From NCBI RefSeq assembly GCF_032190635.1, contig NZ_JAVLAS010000001.1, forward strand, positions 124,001-188,000: DNA of 64,000 nt, read 5' to 3'. This DNA is from Levilactobacillus zymae (GTDB lineage: Bacteria; Bacillota; Bacilli; Lactobacillales; Lactobacillaceae). Below the pieces are notes generated by a model that saw only the letters and a program-made list of their open reading frames with translations, had not been told where the DNA came from and did not search any database. Position numbers and translations under genes: made by a program. Positions 18,058 through 26,743 of the stretch are shown here, piece after piece (the stretch's first letter is position 1; each line of letters opens with the position of its first letter).

Positions 18058-18648
18058 TTACTGGTTCAGCCAATCCTGATAAACCCGGGGTTGCAGGACC
18101 GCCCCCAGAATCATTTGGGTCAAATTGGTTAATCCCGCTTCACTACTAGTCGCCAATTCGGCGTAATGGTATACCGGATCGGTCAGAAAGTATCGAATGA
18201 GATTAAGGCTATCCGGTCGCAAGAGTCCCCGTTGCACCCCTAACTTCAGTAAGGTTTGAATCTGTTGATTGGCCGCATCCGCCGCCTTAGTCGCCACCAC
18301 GGTCTTGAACTGCTGATCAGCCGTTAGTAAGCGAATAACCCTAGCTTCAGCCGGAAAAGCCGTCGCAAAGCGGTACAATGCGGTGATGCTGGTGGCCAGT
18401 TGCGTGACCAGTGGCATCTGCTGATTGAACGCCGCTGTTACGGCCACGCTTTGGTGATGAACCGTTGTCAGGTACACCGCCGTCAAGAGATCTTGTTTAT
18501 TCGCAAAGTAAATATAGAGATTAGATTGTGGCACGCCTGCCAATTTAGCCACCTTAGTGGTCGAAAAATTAGCTAGCCCGCCTTGCGCTAAAATCGTAAT
18601 TGCGGCGGTAAGAATTCGTTGGTGTTTCTGTTCGTCTTTAGGCTTCAT
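18058..18648 (-). CDS. TetR/AcrR family transcriptional regulator
   Basis: A 196-residue repressor. The N-terminal helix-turn-helix is clear: ILTAAITILAQGGLANFSTTKVAKLAGVPQSNLYIYFANKQDLLTAVY as a run of short motifs over residues 10-57. The C-terminal ligand domain is variable and gives no hint of ligand. GGAGGAATC precedes the ATG. It is divergent to the NmrA-like oxidoreductase at 19080, whose promoter carries two AGATA-type dyads, its likely operators. A 297-bp MITE-like element now separates the two. Confidence 0.88.
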   Translation of the reverse strand: MKPKDEQKHQRILTAAITILAQGGLANFSTTKVAKLAGVPQSNLYIYFANKQDLLTAVYLTTVHHQSVAVTAAFNQQMPLVTQLATSITALYRFATAFPAEARVIRLLTADQQFKTVVATKAADAANQQIQTLLKLGVQRGLLRPDSLNLIRYFLTDPVYHYAELATSSEAGLTNLTQMILGAVLQPRVYQDWLNQ

Positions 18649-18677
18649 CCGCTGATTCCTCCATAAAATCTTAGAGT

Positions 18678-18974
18678 CTGTCTTAAAAGACTAATTTAAA
18701 ATATTCAGTGCCTCCGGGCTAACCCGGTCAGCAACGGGCGGAAACGGGTTGTGAGTGGGCACGGCTTCAAGCCCACAGTTCGGGTCTTGAAGACCGACTT
18801 GTGTCTGAGGTTCGAGCTGGCAAGAAACACCAGCCAACACAAGCCCATTTCCCTCCTGAGCCCATTTCTGACTGTCCCTCCAGCTCACATGAGTTATAAC
18901 AATAACTAAACTGGGCTCTTTTCGGCAAAGGGTAATGAATGGTCGGTTAAATCGGTGATTGAGTTTTAAGACAG
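18678..18974 (-). mobile_element. MITE-like structured element, copy A (complete, with terminal inverted repeats)
   Basis: The ends are perfect 11-bp inverted repeats, CTGTCTTAAAA (18678-18688) and TTTTAAGACAG (18964-18974). Read on the minus strand, it shares TATAACTCATGTGAGCTGGAG, GGCTCAGG and CTTGAAGCCGTGCCCAC with copy D at 44.6 kb and the same three-stem fold as copies B, C and D. It has no transposase gene. An ORF through it (18691-18888) has no good RBS and shares VPTHNPFPP with an equally spurious ORF in copy C, so both reflect the repeat. Flanks TTAG and CTAG leave the target duplication unclear. Confidence 0.75.
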
Positions 18975-18999
18975 GTCCTAGTTAAATCGATTATAATCT

Positions 19000-19054
19000 T
19001 TGACAAAAGATAAGTCTATCTCTTATAATAAGTTCAATTAAAAGATAGACTTAT
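19000..19054 (+). promoter_or_regulatory. Promoter of the NmrA-like gene with two TetR-type operators
   Basis: TTGACA (19000-19005), 18 bases, TATAAT (19024-19029). The spacer holds AGATAAGTCTATCT (AGATA/TATCT arms), and AGATAGACTTATAT lies at 19043-19056. Together ATAAGTCTATCT and AGATAGACTTAT are a perfect 12-bp inverted pair. This is a textbook place for repression, most likely by the TetR protein encoded at 18058-18648. Confidence 0.7.
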
Positions 19055-19079
19055 ATTTTATAAAAAGGAAGCCTTACTC

Positions 19080-19967
19080 ATGAAAATCGTTTTAACCGGT
19101 TCTTTGGGTCACATCAACGCCCCCCTCGTTCAACAACTCATCGCCGCGCACCACACCGTCACCGTGATTAGTCACAACCCGCAACGCCAAGCGGCCATTA
19201 CCGCGTTAGGGGCCATCCCCGCTATCGGGAGCATCACCGACCAAGCCTTCCTGACCCGCACCTTCACCGGGGCCGACGCGGTTTATTTGATGATTACCAG
19301 TGCCACGGGCGGTGACGACCTCTTTGCCGCCGGTCGTCAGCAGGCCACCGTTTACGCGAATGCCGTCCGAGCTGCGGGGGTCACTCGCGTGGTTAACCTC
19401 AGTAGCGTCGGGGCTAACCTCGGGCCCGAGGTGGGGTCCCTCCACATTTACAACGTGATTGAAGGCGTCTTGACTCGCCAGTTACCCGGCGTGAACCTGA
19501 CCTTCATTCGTCCGACCGGCATGTTTTACAACCTCTTCAGTCATCTCACCAGCATCCGTCAACACCACGCCATCTACACCAATAGTCAGCTCGACCAGCG
19601 GAACTCTTGGGTGGCGCCTGCCGACATCGCTCCCGTAGTGGCCCAAGCCCTCACGGCGCCGCAACCCGGCGTCACCAGTCAGTACGTTGCCAGTGATGAA
19701 CGGAGCTTCACCGAAGTGGCCGCCACGCTAAGCACCGCGCTCAAGCTGCCGGACCTTCAAGCCGTCCAAATTAGTGACGCCACCATGCTGGCTAACCTCA
19801 TTCAAGCCGGAATGCCTACTGAATTTGCAACCCAGTACGTTAAGACCACCGCCTACGAGCGCGACCACGACTTCTACGCCGACTATCAAGCGCACCATCC
19901 TGTCCTGGGTCCGACCAAACTAAGCGATTTTGCTCAGGAATTTGCCCAGGTCTACGCCCAACAGTAA
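19080..19967 (+). CDS. NmrA/NAD(P)-binding oxidoreductase (QOR2-like)
   Basis: A 295-residue atypical short-chain dehydrogenase. It opens MKIVLTGSLGHINAPLVQQL, a diverged Rossmann motif, and has AVYLMITSATGGDDL, RVVNLSSVGANLG, TFIRPTGMFYNLF and the conserved WVAPADIAPV. The family includes NADPH:quinone reductases and redox-sensing NmrA proteins. AAGGA precedes the ATG. The promoter has two operator-like dyads. Expression is likely induced by the ligand of the neighbouring TetR protein, possibly a reactive electrophile or quinone; the ligand is inference. Confidence 0.85.
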   Translation: MKIVLTGSLGHINAPLVQQLIAAHHTVTVISHNPQRQAAITALGAIPAIGSITDQAFLTRTFTGADAVYLMITSATGGDDLFAAGRQQATVYANAVRAAGVTRVVNLSSVGANLGPEVGSLHIYNVIEGVLTRQLPGVNLTFIRPTGMFYNLFSHLTSIRQHHAIYTNSQLDQRNSWVAPADIAPVVAQALTAPQPGVTSQYVASDERSFTEVAATLSTALKLPDLQAVQISDATMLANLIQAGMPTEFATQYVKTTAYERDHDFYADYQAHHPVLGPTKLSDFAQEFAQVYAQQ

Positions 19968-19969
19968 TC

Positions 19970-20012
19970 AAAAAGCTCAGTTTCACCCTAATAGCGCGGT
20001 GGCTGAGCTTTT
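19970..20012 (+). terminator. Terminator of the NmrA-like gene
   Basis: AAAAAGCTCAG and CTGAGCTTTTC with a long loop that carries a smaller stem. Confidence 0.75.
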
Positions 20013-20121
20013 CTGATTCCTTGAGTGAATTACCCTGCCCAATTTCCAGCCACCAGTAGCGGCCGTTTCCTCTCAGGGCTTATACTTAAACCAGCATCTG
20101 GACAGAAGGAGTTTGATAACT

Positions 20122-20907
20122 ATGAAATTTATGACTAGCGACCACGTCCGCCTCGACTACAGCGATACCGCTACCGCCGGGCAACCCGTGGTCTTACTCA
20201 CCGGGATCGGCGGCGCCAAGGAAATCTGGGCCGACCAAATCACCTGGCTGAACGCCCACGGCTACCGGGTCTTGGCCCTTGACGCCCGCAACCAGGGTGC
20301 CTCGCAACACACCGTTAAGGGCCGGCGAATGACCCGCCACGCCTTAGACCTGCACGACTTCATCACCCAGTTAGGACTCGATCACCCGCTATTGATAGGT
20401 AACTCGATGGGCGCCGCCACGCTGTGGGCCTACGTGTCCCTGTTTGGTGACGCCGATTTAGCCGGTCTCGTGGACGTCGATCAGAGTCCCAAGATGATCA
20501 ACGACGACACCTGGGCCTTCGGCTTTACCGACCTGACCTGGGACACCTTCCCCACCCTGTTGAAGTTCCCGCTGGGCTCGGCGACCTTCACCCACATCGC
20601 CGACGCGACTTACGCGGACGTCAAAAAGGCTGAGGCCGGTCACCCTTACGATGCCGAACTCAACCTGCCGTTCCTATTAGATCACGCGTTTCAGGATTGG
20701 CGCGATATCGTCGCGCTTCTCCACGTACCCTTTTTAATTATTGCTGGCGAAAAATCTCCCTATTTTAATCCGCAATTTGCGGCGGTCACGGCCAACCTCG
20801 CCGCCAACGGCCACAGTGTGGTCATCCCCAATAGCGGCCACATCGTGATGGCCGAACAACCCGCAGCCTTTAATCAAGCGCTAGGGGATTTCCTGCAAAC
20901 GCTCTAA
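20122..20907 (+). CDS. Alpha/beta hydrolase
   Basis: A 261-residue serine hydrolase. The nucleophile elbow is GNSMG with Ser near residue 95, the oxyanion strand is VVLLTGIGG, the acid probably lies in the FLIIAGEKSPYF region and the catalytic His is in NSGHIVMAEQP. Substrate unknown. ATG at 20122 follows AAGGAG; a TTG three codons earlier is less likely. The 3' end overlaps the convergent citI-like gene by four bases, leaving no room for a terminator between them. Confidence 0.88.
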   Translation: MKFMTSDHVRLDYSDTATAGQPVVLLTGIGGAKEIWADQITWLNAHGYRVLALDARNQGASQHTVKGRRMTRHALDLHDFITQLGLDHPLLIGNSMGAATLWAYVSLFGDADLAGLVDVDQSPKMINDDTWAFGFTDLTWDTFPTLLKFPLGSATFTHIADATYADVKKAEAGHPYDAELNLPFLLDHAFQDWRDIVALLHVPFLIIAGEKSPYFNPQFAAVTANLAANGHSVVIPNSGHIVMAEQPAAFNQALGDFLQTL

Positions 20908-21848
20908 ACGTCGGCCGCCAAGATCCGTTGGGCAATCGCCTCGTTTAAGACGATGTCCGTGACTAATTTACCGCGTAAGGCACCCAGGGCCGCGTCCGTC
21001 TTAAACTTGTTACGGATCACCCCCAACCGGCGTGGCGTCCGCAAGACCTGGCTGACCGGCAGCCCGACCGTCTTATCGTCCCCCTGGTTTAAGAAGCGCC
21101 CGTTAAGATCATACGGCCGCCCATACAGGATACCGGCGATGCGGTCGGCGGGAACGTTGGGAAAGATGGTGCCGTAGTGTTCCTGCCAGATGGGAATCGA
21201 TTCGATGGACGCCAGCGTCCCAAACCCACAGAACAGGGCATCCATCTGAGCCGCTTGGGTAAAGGCCGGCTTGAGCGCCGGTTCTTGGGGCAAAGCCGCA
21301 CGAATCTGATCGTTAATCACGTACAGTGGGCTGGCCAGCGTCACGTAATGACTGCCACACCGTGCCGCGGCCTTTTCCACCATTTGGCGGGAACCGGCCA
21401 CCGAGCTGTACTTCATGTTGTCGCCGACGAACTGGGTAAACGTCAGGTCGTTTCTGACCTTGCTGTTCAGTTGGTCGATGATGCTAAAGACCGTGCTGCC
21501 CCACGCCACCCCAACCACGTGGGCGTGCTCGATCAGCGTCTGGACCTGCATCGCCGCATATTGCACAATGTTGTTGGCGTCTTCCGCCGGGTTTTCGGCG
21601 TTAAACAGGATGGCCACGTTGGGAATGCCAAAGCGCCGTTTGAATTCGGCTTCGAGGGCCACGTTCCGGGCGATCGGGTCGTTGACGGAAATGGTGACCA
21701 CCCCGCTCTTCAAGGCCTCATCCAGGTGTTTAGTGATTAAATAACGACTTAAATGGTACTTAGTGGATAAATCGGCAATCGAGAGCCGGGACAGATAGTA
21801 GTCCTGGGCAATCAAGGCCAACAACTTCTGGTGCGAAATATCGTCCAT
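20904..21848 (-). CDS. citI: SorC-family transcriptional regulator, CitI-like
   Basis: A 314-residue SorC/DeoR-type regulator with an N-terminal HTH (LSIADLSTKYHLSRYLITKHLDEA, about residues 19-42) and a C-terminal sugar-phosphate-isomerase-like effector domain (VVGVAWGSTVFSIIDQL, FVGDNMKYSSVAGSRQMVEKAA). In Weissella the CitI activator of this family responds to citrate and sits divergent to citM, exactly as here. It is therefore the likely activator of the citrate genes. The symbol rests on family and context, not on a tested function. Confidence 0.8.
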   Translation of the reverse strand: MDDISHQKLLALIAQDYYLSRLSIADLSTKYHLSRYLITKHLDEALKSGVVTISVNDPIARNVALEAEFKRRFGIPNVAILFNAENPAEDANNIVQYAAMQVQTLIEHAHVVGVAWGSTVFSIIDQLNSKVRNDLTFTQFVGDNMKYSSVAGSRQMVEKAAARCGSHYVTLASPLYVINDQIRAALPQEPALKPAFTQAAQMDALFCGFGTLASIESIPIWQEHYGTIFPNVPADRIAGILYGRPYDLNGRFLNQGDDKTVGLPVSQVLRTPRRLGVIRNKFKTDAALGALRGKLVTDIVLNEAIAQRILAADV

Positions 21849-21913
21849 GTGGCGTTTCCTCCTACGCGAATTTTAGCTTATAAGTTGATTTTACCACAGA
21901 ATGTGTTTTGACA

Positions 21914-21965
21914 AATGCAAAAATAATCAGTATTTTTTGAATTTTTTAAAAAATCGGCGTATGCT
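21914..21965 (+). promoter_or_regulatory. citM promoter with the shared AT-rich motif
   Basis: TTGAAT (21937-21942), 17 bases, TATGCT (21960-21965). The spacer TTTTTAAAAAATC and the upstream AAAAATAATCA recur at the citD and dehydrogenase promoters. The divergent citI start lies about 90 bases away, so this is the probable CitI operator region. Confidence 0.65.
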
Positions 21966-22002
21966 AGATAGGAGTTAAAATTCGGAAAGAAGGACGTCAG
22001 AT

Positions 22003-23157
22003 ATGGCTGATTTAAAGGAAATCATCAAATTACACGAACGCGCAACGGGGGTCTTGGATATCAGTTCCGAACTTCCCGTTAAGAACGCGACCGATCTCGG
22101 TAAAGCCTACACGCCTGGCGTCGCCGGTATCTCGAAATTAATCGCCGCCCAACCTGACATGAAACGCAAATTGACCCTTAGTGGTAAGTTGGTGGCCGTG
22201 GTCACCGACGGCTCCGCAGTCTTAGGTCTCGGTAACATCGGTCCAGCCGGGGGCCTTCCCGTGGTTGAAGGTAAGTCGTTACTCTATAAGGACTTAGCGG
22301 GCGTCAACGCCCTACCCATCGCTGTCGACCAGGTGCCCGTCGACGAATTCGTCGCGACCATTAAAAACACGGCGAAGAGTTTTGCCGGGATCCACTTGGA
22401 AGACATCGCGGCACCACGCTGTTTTGAAATCGAAGATAAATTGAAACAGGCCCTCGACATTCCCGTCTACCACGACGACCAGGAAGGTACCGCCATCGTG
22501 GTTCTGGCCGGCCTGATCAACGCCGCTAAGGTAGCGGGTAAGGCCTTAGCCGACCTCAAAGTTGTGGTCAACGGTGTCGGCGCTTCCGGCATCGCCACGG
22601 CCAAGCTCCTTTACGCCGCGGGGATTCATCACCTGACCTTGGTCGATAAGCTCGGCCTAGTGACGCCCGATGATACTGACTACAACGCCTACCAACGCGG
22701 CTTGGCCCAACAGGTCGGGGAAACTCGTGCGGCTAAGACGCCGTTGGCGGACGTGATGACCAACCAAGACGCCTTTATCGGCTTGTCCGACGCCCACGTC
22801 TTGACCGGCGCCGACGTCGACCACATGGCCGCCAACCCGATCATCTTTGCGCTGGCTAACCCGGTTCCCGAAATCGACCCGCAGGAGGCCCACGACCACC
22901 ACGTCGGGGTCATGGCCACCGGGTCGAGTCAGTATCCTAACCAGGTCAACAATATTCTGGTCTTCCCCGGTTTGTTCTCCGGCCTGTTAGCGTCCGGCTT
23001 GACCGCCGTGAACGCCGACCTGGAAGCCAGCGTGGCGCACGCCTTAGCGGGTATGATCGCTCAACCAACCGCCGATAAGATTATCCCTAGCGTCTTCGAT
23101 GACGGTGTCGTATCTACGGTCACCGCCGCGGTCGAAGCGTTTGCGCAAAAAGACTAA
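22003..23157 (+). CDS. citM: Malic enzyme-family oxaloacetate decarboxylase, CitM-like
   Basis: A 384-residue short malic-enzyme family protein. It has YTPGVAGISKLI, the Mg/substrate region NIGPAGGLPVVEGKSLLYKDLAGVNALPI as adjacent motifs, LEDIAAPRCFEIE, DDQEGTAIV and a Rossmann motif VNGVGASGIATAKLL. In lactic acid bacteria the member encoded in cit operons, CitM, decarboxylates oxaloacetate to pyruvate. True malic enzyme activity on malate is an alternative. A good AGAAGGA RBS precedes the ATG. It is the first gene of the rightward arm citM-citC-citX-citG. Confidence 0.9.
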   Translation: MADLKEIIKLHERATGVLDISSELPVKNATDLGKAYTPGVAGISKLIAAQPDMKRKLTLSGKLVAVVTDGSAVLGLGNIGPAGGLPVVEGKSLLYKDLAGVNALPIAVDQVPVDEFVATIKNTAKSFAGIHLEDIAAPRCFEIEDKLKQALDIPVYHDDQEGTAIVVLAGLINAAKVAGKALADLKVVVNGVGASGIATAKLLYAAGIHHLTLVDKLGLVTPDDTDYNAYQRGLAQQVGETRAAKTPLADVMTNQDAFIGLSDAHVLTGADVDHMAANPIIFALANPVPEIDPQEAHDHHVGVMATGSSQYPNQVNNILVFPGLFSGLLASGLTAVNADLEASVAHALAGMIAQPTADKIIPSVFDDGVVSTVTAAVEAFAQKD

Positions 23158-23226
23158 CCTCATCGTCTTGCAGCAGGCGACTAATTTTTAATAACTAACT
23201 ATTTCTTTTAGAAAGGGGCTTGCCCG

Positions 23227-24282
23227 ATGCAACCCGAGATCATTGACCTGTATTTAAGCGACGCCGCCACCCGTAAGCAGTGGCAAGGCCTGCTCACCGA
23301 CCTGGGCATCACCAACTTCGCCGCCAGCGAAACGGCCCACCTGGACCACACCGTCGGCATCTACGAAGGAGACAAGCTGGTCGCCACCGGTTCCACGGCC
23401 GGCAACGTCATCAAGTACGTGGGGGCCTGCCACAAGAACAGCGAGGCCGGGGCCTACTTCAACGCCATCATTTCTGCGCTACTAAACGACCTCGCCCAAC
23501 GCCAAATCTTCCACGTTTTCGTCTTCACCAAGCCGAAATACGTGGCCAGCTTCGAATACGTCGGCTTCCACGCTTTGGCTCAGACCGACAGCGGCGCCAT
23601 CCTGGAAACCGGCGATACCGGTGTGCAGGACTACGTGGCCGCCCTCCCCAAGATCGAGCACCAAGACCAGGCAACCGTCGCCGGTATCGTGATGAACGCC
23701 AACCCGTTCACCCTGGGCCACCGCTACCTGATTGAAACCGCCGCTCAGGAAAACGACCTGGTCTACGTCTTCGTGGTCAATACCGACGCGTCGCTCTTTA
23801 CTACGGCCGAACGCCAGCAACTGGTCACGGCCGGCACCGCCGATTTACCCAACGTGCGCGTGGTCAACGGCAGCGACTACATGGTCAGTTATGCGACTTT
23901 TCCGGCCTACTTTTTGCCCACGCCGGAAGCCGCGATTCGGTTCCAAACGCAACTGGACGCTCAACTGTTCAAGACGCAGATTGCCCAGCCGCTAAACCTG
24001 ACCACCCGCTACCTAGGCAGCGAACCGTTCTCCAAAACCACGGGCATCTACAACCACGTCTTACAGGAAATCTTGCCACCGGCAGTCGCCGTGAAGATCG
24101 TTGACCGCAAAACCGTTGACGACCAGCCCATTACGGCTACGGCGGTCCGGCAAGCCATCGCGGACGATGCCATCGATACCGTAGCGGCTAGCTTACCGGC
24201 CACCACGTTACAGTTCATTCAAGCTCACCTGCCGATGCTGCAGGCCCGGATCAAGGCCGGCCAACGCATCGCTGGGAACTAA
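23227..24282 (+). CDS. citC: [Citrate (pro-3S)-lyase] ligase
   Basis: CitC activates citrate lyase by acetylating the prosthetic group on CitD at the cost of ATP. The 351-residue protein has an N-terminal GNAT-like domain (residues 1-140), then the nucleotidyl-transferase motif NPFTLGHRYLIE around residues 159-170, and a C-terminal ITATAVRQAI matching the ISSTxxR-type motif. AGAAAGGGG precedes the ATG. It follows citM by 69 bases and precedes citX by 17. Confidence 0.95.
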   Translation: MQPEIIDLYLSDAATRKQWQGLLTDLGITNFAASETAHLDHTVGIYEGDKLVATGSTAGNVIKYVGACHKNSEAGAYFNAIISALLNDLAQRQIFHVFVFTKPKYVASFEYVGFHALAQTDSGAILETGDTGVQDYVAALPKIEHQDQATVAGIVMNANPFTLGHRYLIETAAQENDLVYVFVVNTDASLFTTAERQQLVTAGTADLPNVRVVNGSDYMVSYATFPAYFLPTPEAAIRFQTQLDAQLFKTQIAQPLNLTTRYLGSEPFSKTTGIYNHVLQEILPPAVAVKIVDRKTVDDQPITATAVRQAIADDAIDTVAASLPATTLQFIQAHLPMLQARIKAGQRIAGN

Positions 24283-24299
24283 GAAAGGAAGTTTTGGTG

Positions 24300-24857
24300 A
24301 TGCCTAACGCCACCTTTGCCACCGGGGACCCGCAAGACATCCCCGCCATTCTCGCCAACAAGGATCATCGTGCGGCCCTGCAACACCACCTGGTCACTAC
24401 CTATCCGGACCAGGCCGTTTTGGCATTAAAACTCAACATCCCCGGCCCCATCAAAAACAACGCTCGGTTAACGGCCACGTTTAACGCCGGACTGGCCGCC
24501 TTTGACCAGGTCTTACATGACCACCAGCTAGCCTACCAATTGGTCGAGCAATGGGATCACCCGACCGGCCCAGAAGCCTTTCTGCGCAGTCCCGCCGCGG
24601 CGACCACGTTGAAGGCCGTCGCCGTTAACTTCGAGGATCACCACCCGCTAGGTCGGCTCTTCGACATCGACGTGTTGACCAGCCAACAGCCCGGCCCCCT
24701 GAGTCGCCAAGACAGCGGCTTACCGGTGCGGCGCTGCTTTATCTGTGACCAACCGGCCAAGGTCTGCGCCCGGTCGCGGGCCCACAGCGTCGCCGAGTTA
24801 CAGGCGGCCATCGATCACACCATCACTGCCTACTTTGACGAACAGGAGACCGACTAA
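24300..24857 (+). CDS. citX: Apo-citrate lyase phosphoribosyl-dephospho-CoA transferase
   Basis: CitX transfers the phosphoribosyl-dephospho-CoA prosthetic group made by CitG onto the acyl carrier protein CitD. The 185-residue protein carries the family signature RRCFICDQPAKVCARSRAHS near residues 142-161. ATG at 24300 lies eight bases after AAAGGAAG; GTG and TTG codons just upstream are alternative starts. Its stop overlaps the citG start (TAATG), implying coupled translation. Here CitX and CitG are separate proteins rather than the fused form of some relatives. Confidence 0.95.
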   Translation: MPNATFATGDPQDIPAILANKDHRAALQHHLVTTYPDQAVLALKLNIPGPIKNNARLTATFNAGLAAFDQVLHDHQLAYQLVEQWDHPTGPEAFLRSPAAATTLKAVAVNFEDHHPLGRLFDIDVLTSQQPGPLSRQDSGLPVRRCFICDQPAKVCARSRAHSVAELQAAIDHTITAYFDEQETD

Positions 24858-25708
24858 TGCCCAACCGTGACCCCGCCATTTTAAACGCAACCCGGGCTCT
24901 ACTCTACGAGGTGTCCGTGACCCCCAAACCGGGGCTGGTGGACCCCGCCGACGTGGGCCCGCACCCCGACATGGACGTCTTCACCTTCATCGACAGTGCC
25001 ACGGCCCTCGAAGACTACTGGGCGACCTGCTTTGCGTTGGGCCAGGCCTTCACCGGCGCGGCGTTACCGGACCTCTTTCACCAGTTGCGGCCGGCCGGAG
25101 TCGCCGCCGAGACCGCCATGTTTCACGCGACCCACGGCGTCAACACCCACAAAGGCGCGGTCTTTTCCCTGGGCGTCATCGTGGCGGCCGCAGGGTATCA
25201 GACCCAAGCGGCACCCTACGCGACCGACCAAACTCTGGCGGTGGTCCGCGCCATGCTTGATGGTCTGACCGCTAACGACTTTGCCGGATTGGACCAGAAG
25301 CCGACCGACCAACTCACCGCCGGGGAGCGCCAGTACCTGAAGTACGGGACCACTGGCATCCGTGGCCAGGCCGAAGCGGGCTTCCCGGTGGTTGCCACCG
25401 TGAGCCTGCCCTACCTGCGTCGAAGTCACGGGACCCGAACGCAGCGCCTGTTAAACACGCTGATGACCATCGTGGCCCATACCGCCGACAGCAACCTGAT
25501 CAAGCGTGCGGGGACCGATGCCATCGTTCCTTGGGCCCAGGAAACGGCCCAGGCGATTCTGGATGCGGGCGGGTGCCAAACAACGGCCGGTCAAGCGCGT
25601 CTTACCCGGATGAATCAAACGTTTAAGGCTAAAAATCTCAGTCTGGGTGGGTCGGCCGACCTGCTGATTTTAACGATCTACTTCGGATTAATGGAACAAA
25701 TTTTTTAA
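24857..25708 (+). CDS. citG: Triphosphoribosyl-dephospho-CoA synthase
   Basis: CitG condenses ATP and dephospho-CoA to the precursor of the citrate lyase prosthetic group. The 283-residue protein shows VSVTPKPGLVDPADVGPHPDM near the start, HGVNTHKGAVFSLG in the middle and the late LSLGGSADLLILTIYF, all typical. It overlaps citX by one base and is the last gene of the rightward citrate arm, followed by a strong terminator. Confidence 0.95.
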   Translation: MPNRDPAILNATRALLYEVSVTPKPGLVDPADVGPHPDMDVFTFIDSATALEDYWATCFALGQAFTGAALPDLFHQLRPAGVAAETAMFHATHGVNTHKGAVFSLGVIVAAAGYQTQAAPYATDQTLAVVRAMLDGLTANDFAGLDQKPTDQLTAGERQYLKYGTTGIRGQAEAGFPVVATVSLPYLRRSHGTRTQRLLNTLMTIVAHTADSNLIKRAGTDAIVPWAQETAQAILDAGGCQTTAGQARLTRMNQTFKAKNLSLGGSADLLILTIYFGLMEQIF

Positions 25709-25710
25709 TC

Positions 25711-25759
25711 AAAAAATGGCCTCACCAACGGTTTTAAACCGGTTGGTGGGGTCATTTTT
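25711..25759. terminator. Terminator of the citMCXG arm
   Basis: TCACCAACGGTTT and AAACCGGTTGGTG with A and T tracts at the two ends; it could stop transcription from both sides. Confidence 0.9.
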
Positions 25760-25769
25760 AAATTGAATT

Positions 25770-26063
25770 CTAATAGCCGGCTTCATGGTACCGCCGCCCA
25801 ATTTGGCGTTCCAAGGCCAAGAGCTTTAACGGGTTCAACCGCCGCAACTGCGCGGAATCGTACCGTAAGACCAGTTGGTCGGTACCAACCACTTCGGCCA
25901 CTTGCACCCCGTTAAGGCCCAATAAGGCAGTCTGGACGGCTTGCCGCAGGGCCGGTTGGTGCGGCCACACTGCCGAGGTCAGCACCATCTGACCGTGGTC
26001 GGGGTGTTGCAACTCAATCTGATACTTTTGCAGATACCGGGCAAACAACTCTTCTGGAGCCAT
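25770..26063 (-). CDS. Hypothetical protein, 97 residues
   Basis: Not recognised. A small soluble basic protein starting MAPEELFARYLQKYQIELQ. AGGAGG lies nine bases upstream of the ATG at 26063, so the longer reading to 26123 is not preferred. The chain looks alpha/beta, with LRQAVQTALLGLNGVQVAEVVGTDQLVLRYD reading as helix, strand, strand, then a basic helix (LLALERQIGRRYHEAGY). It is a leftward gene between the two citrate arms, following a small membrane protein gene. Confidence 0.65.
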   Translation of the reverse strand: MAPEELFARYLQKYQIELQHPDHGQMVLTSAVWPHQPALRQAVQTALLGLNGVQVAEVVGTDQLVLRYDSAQLRRLNPLKLLALERQIGRRYHEAGY

Positions 26064-26131
26064 ACCGCCACCTCCTGGGATAAGTTTTGTCCTTAGTGTG
26101 CCAGAGGTGACCGTAAAACGCAATAACTAAC

Positions 26132-26599
26132 CTAGTACCGCCACCGTAACCAGGCCCGCTTCGCCCAATGTCCCGCTAGTAAGATCGGCCCCAACAGCAG
26201 CAAGATGAACGTGACCCACAGGTGCTCGCAGAACACGTAGAGGGGATTTAAGATATCGTCGGTGGTCTGCGTGTTACCGGACATATACAGCCACGGATTA
26301 GCCTGCAAGCCACTGGGCGTCCACTTGCGCGCCGTGTGGTGTTGCGAAAGGTCCCGCTCATGTAAAGCCAAGGCCCGGTTCTTATACGATTCCATTCGTT
26401 CGTCGTCCTTGCTGTACAGGTTCGCGTACCACTGCCGCAACCACGGGTAACCTGCCAACCAACTCACCACCACCCAGATGGTGAACGGCCCCACCGGCAG
26501 CTGCCAGCCCTGCGCCGTGTGCCGGAGATTCCAGGTCAACAATAGTGCCATGATGACCACGCTTTTCGCTAAATTCCAGATATATTGTCGCAACCGCAT
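26132..26599 (-). CDS. Hypothetical membrane protein, 155 residues
   Basis: Not recognised. It has about three to four hydrophobic stretches: two near the N-terminus (LAKSVVIMALLLTWNL and FTIWVVVSWLAGYPWL) and one long C-terminal stretch (FCEHLWVTFILLLLGPILLAG), with a charged central loop of about 60 residues. The start at 26599 is supported by AAAGGGCG upstream; the longer frame to 26692 starts without an RBS. It sits between LysR and the 97-residue gene, inside the citrate region but with no evident link to it. Confidence 0.65.
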   Translation of the reverse strand: MRLRQYIWNLAKSVVIMALLLTWNLRHTAQGWQLPVGPFTIWVVVSWLAGYPWLRQWYANLYSKDDERMESYKNRALALHERDLSQHHTARKWTPSGLQANPWLYMSGNTQTTDDILNPLYVFCEHLWVTFILLLLGPILLAGHWAKRAWLRWRY

Positions 26600-26690
26600 C
26601 CTATCACGCCCTTTGAAATTATCCTGATTATAGGCCACTTCCCCGAAAAAACAAGTGGCAGCCCGCGCGTCACTCCAACGTTTTCTCGTC

Positions 26691-26730
26691 AAAAAGACCG
26701 CTTACCAGCCAACGCCAGTAAACGGTCTTG
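26691..26730 (-). terminator. Terminator of the citDEF-lysR operon
   Basis: On the minus strand AAGACCG...CGGTCTT is followed by five T, 14 bases after the lysR stop. Confidence 0.8.
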
Positions 26731-26743
26731 AAACACTTTTTAA

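Noticed and set aside
18691-18888. 65-codon minus ORF sharing VPTHNPFPP with another at 37767-37952
   Set aside because: Both lie entirely inside repeat copies A and C and reflect the conserved link sequence read in one frame; no convincing RBS, and frames are not kept in copies B and D.
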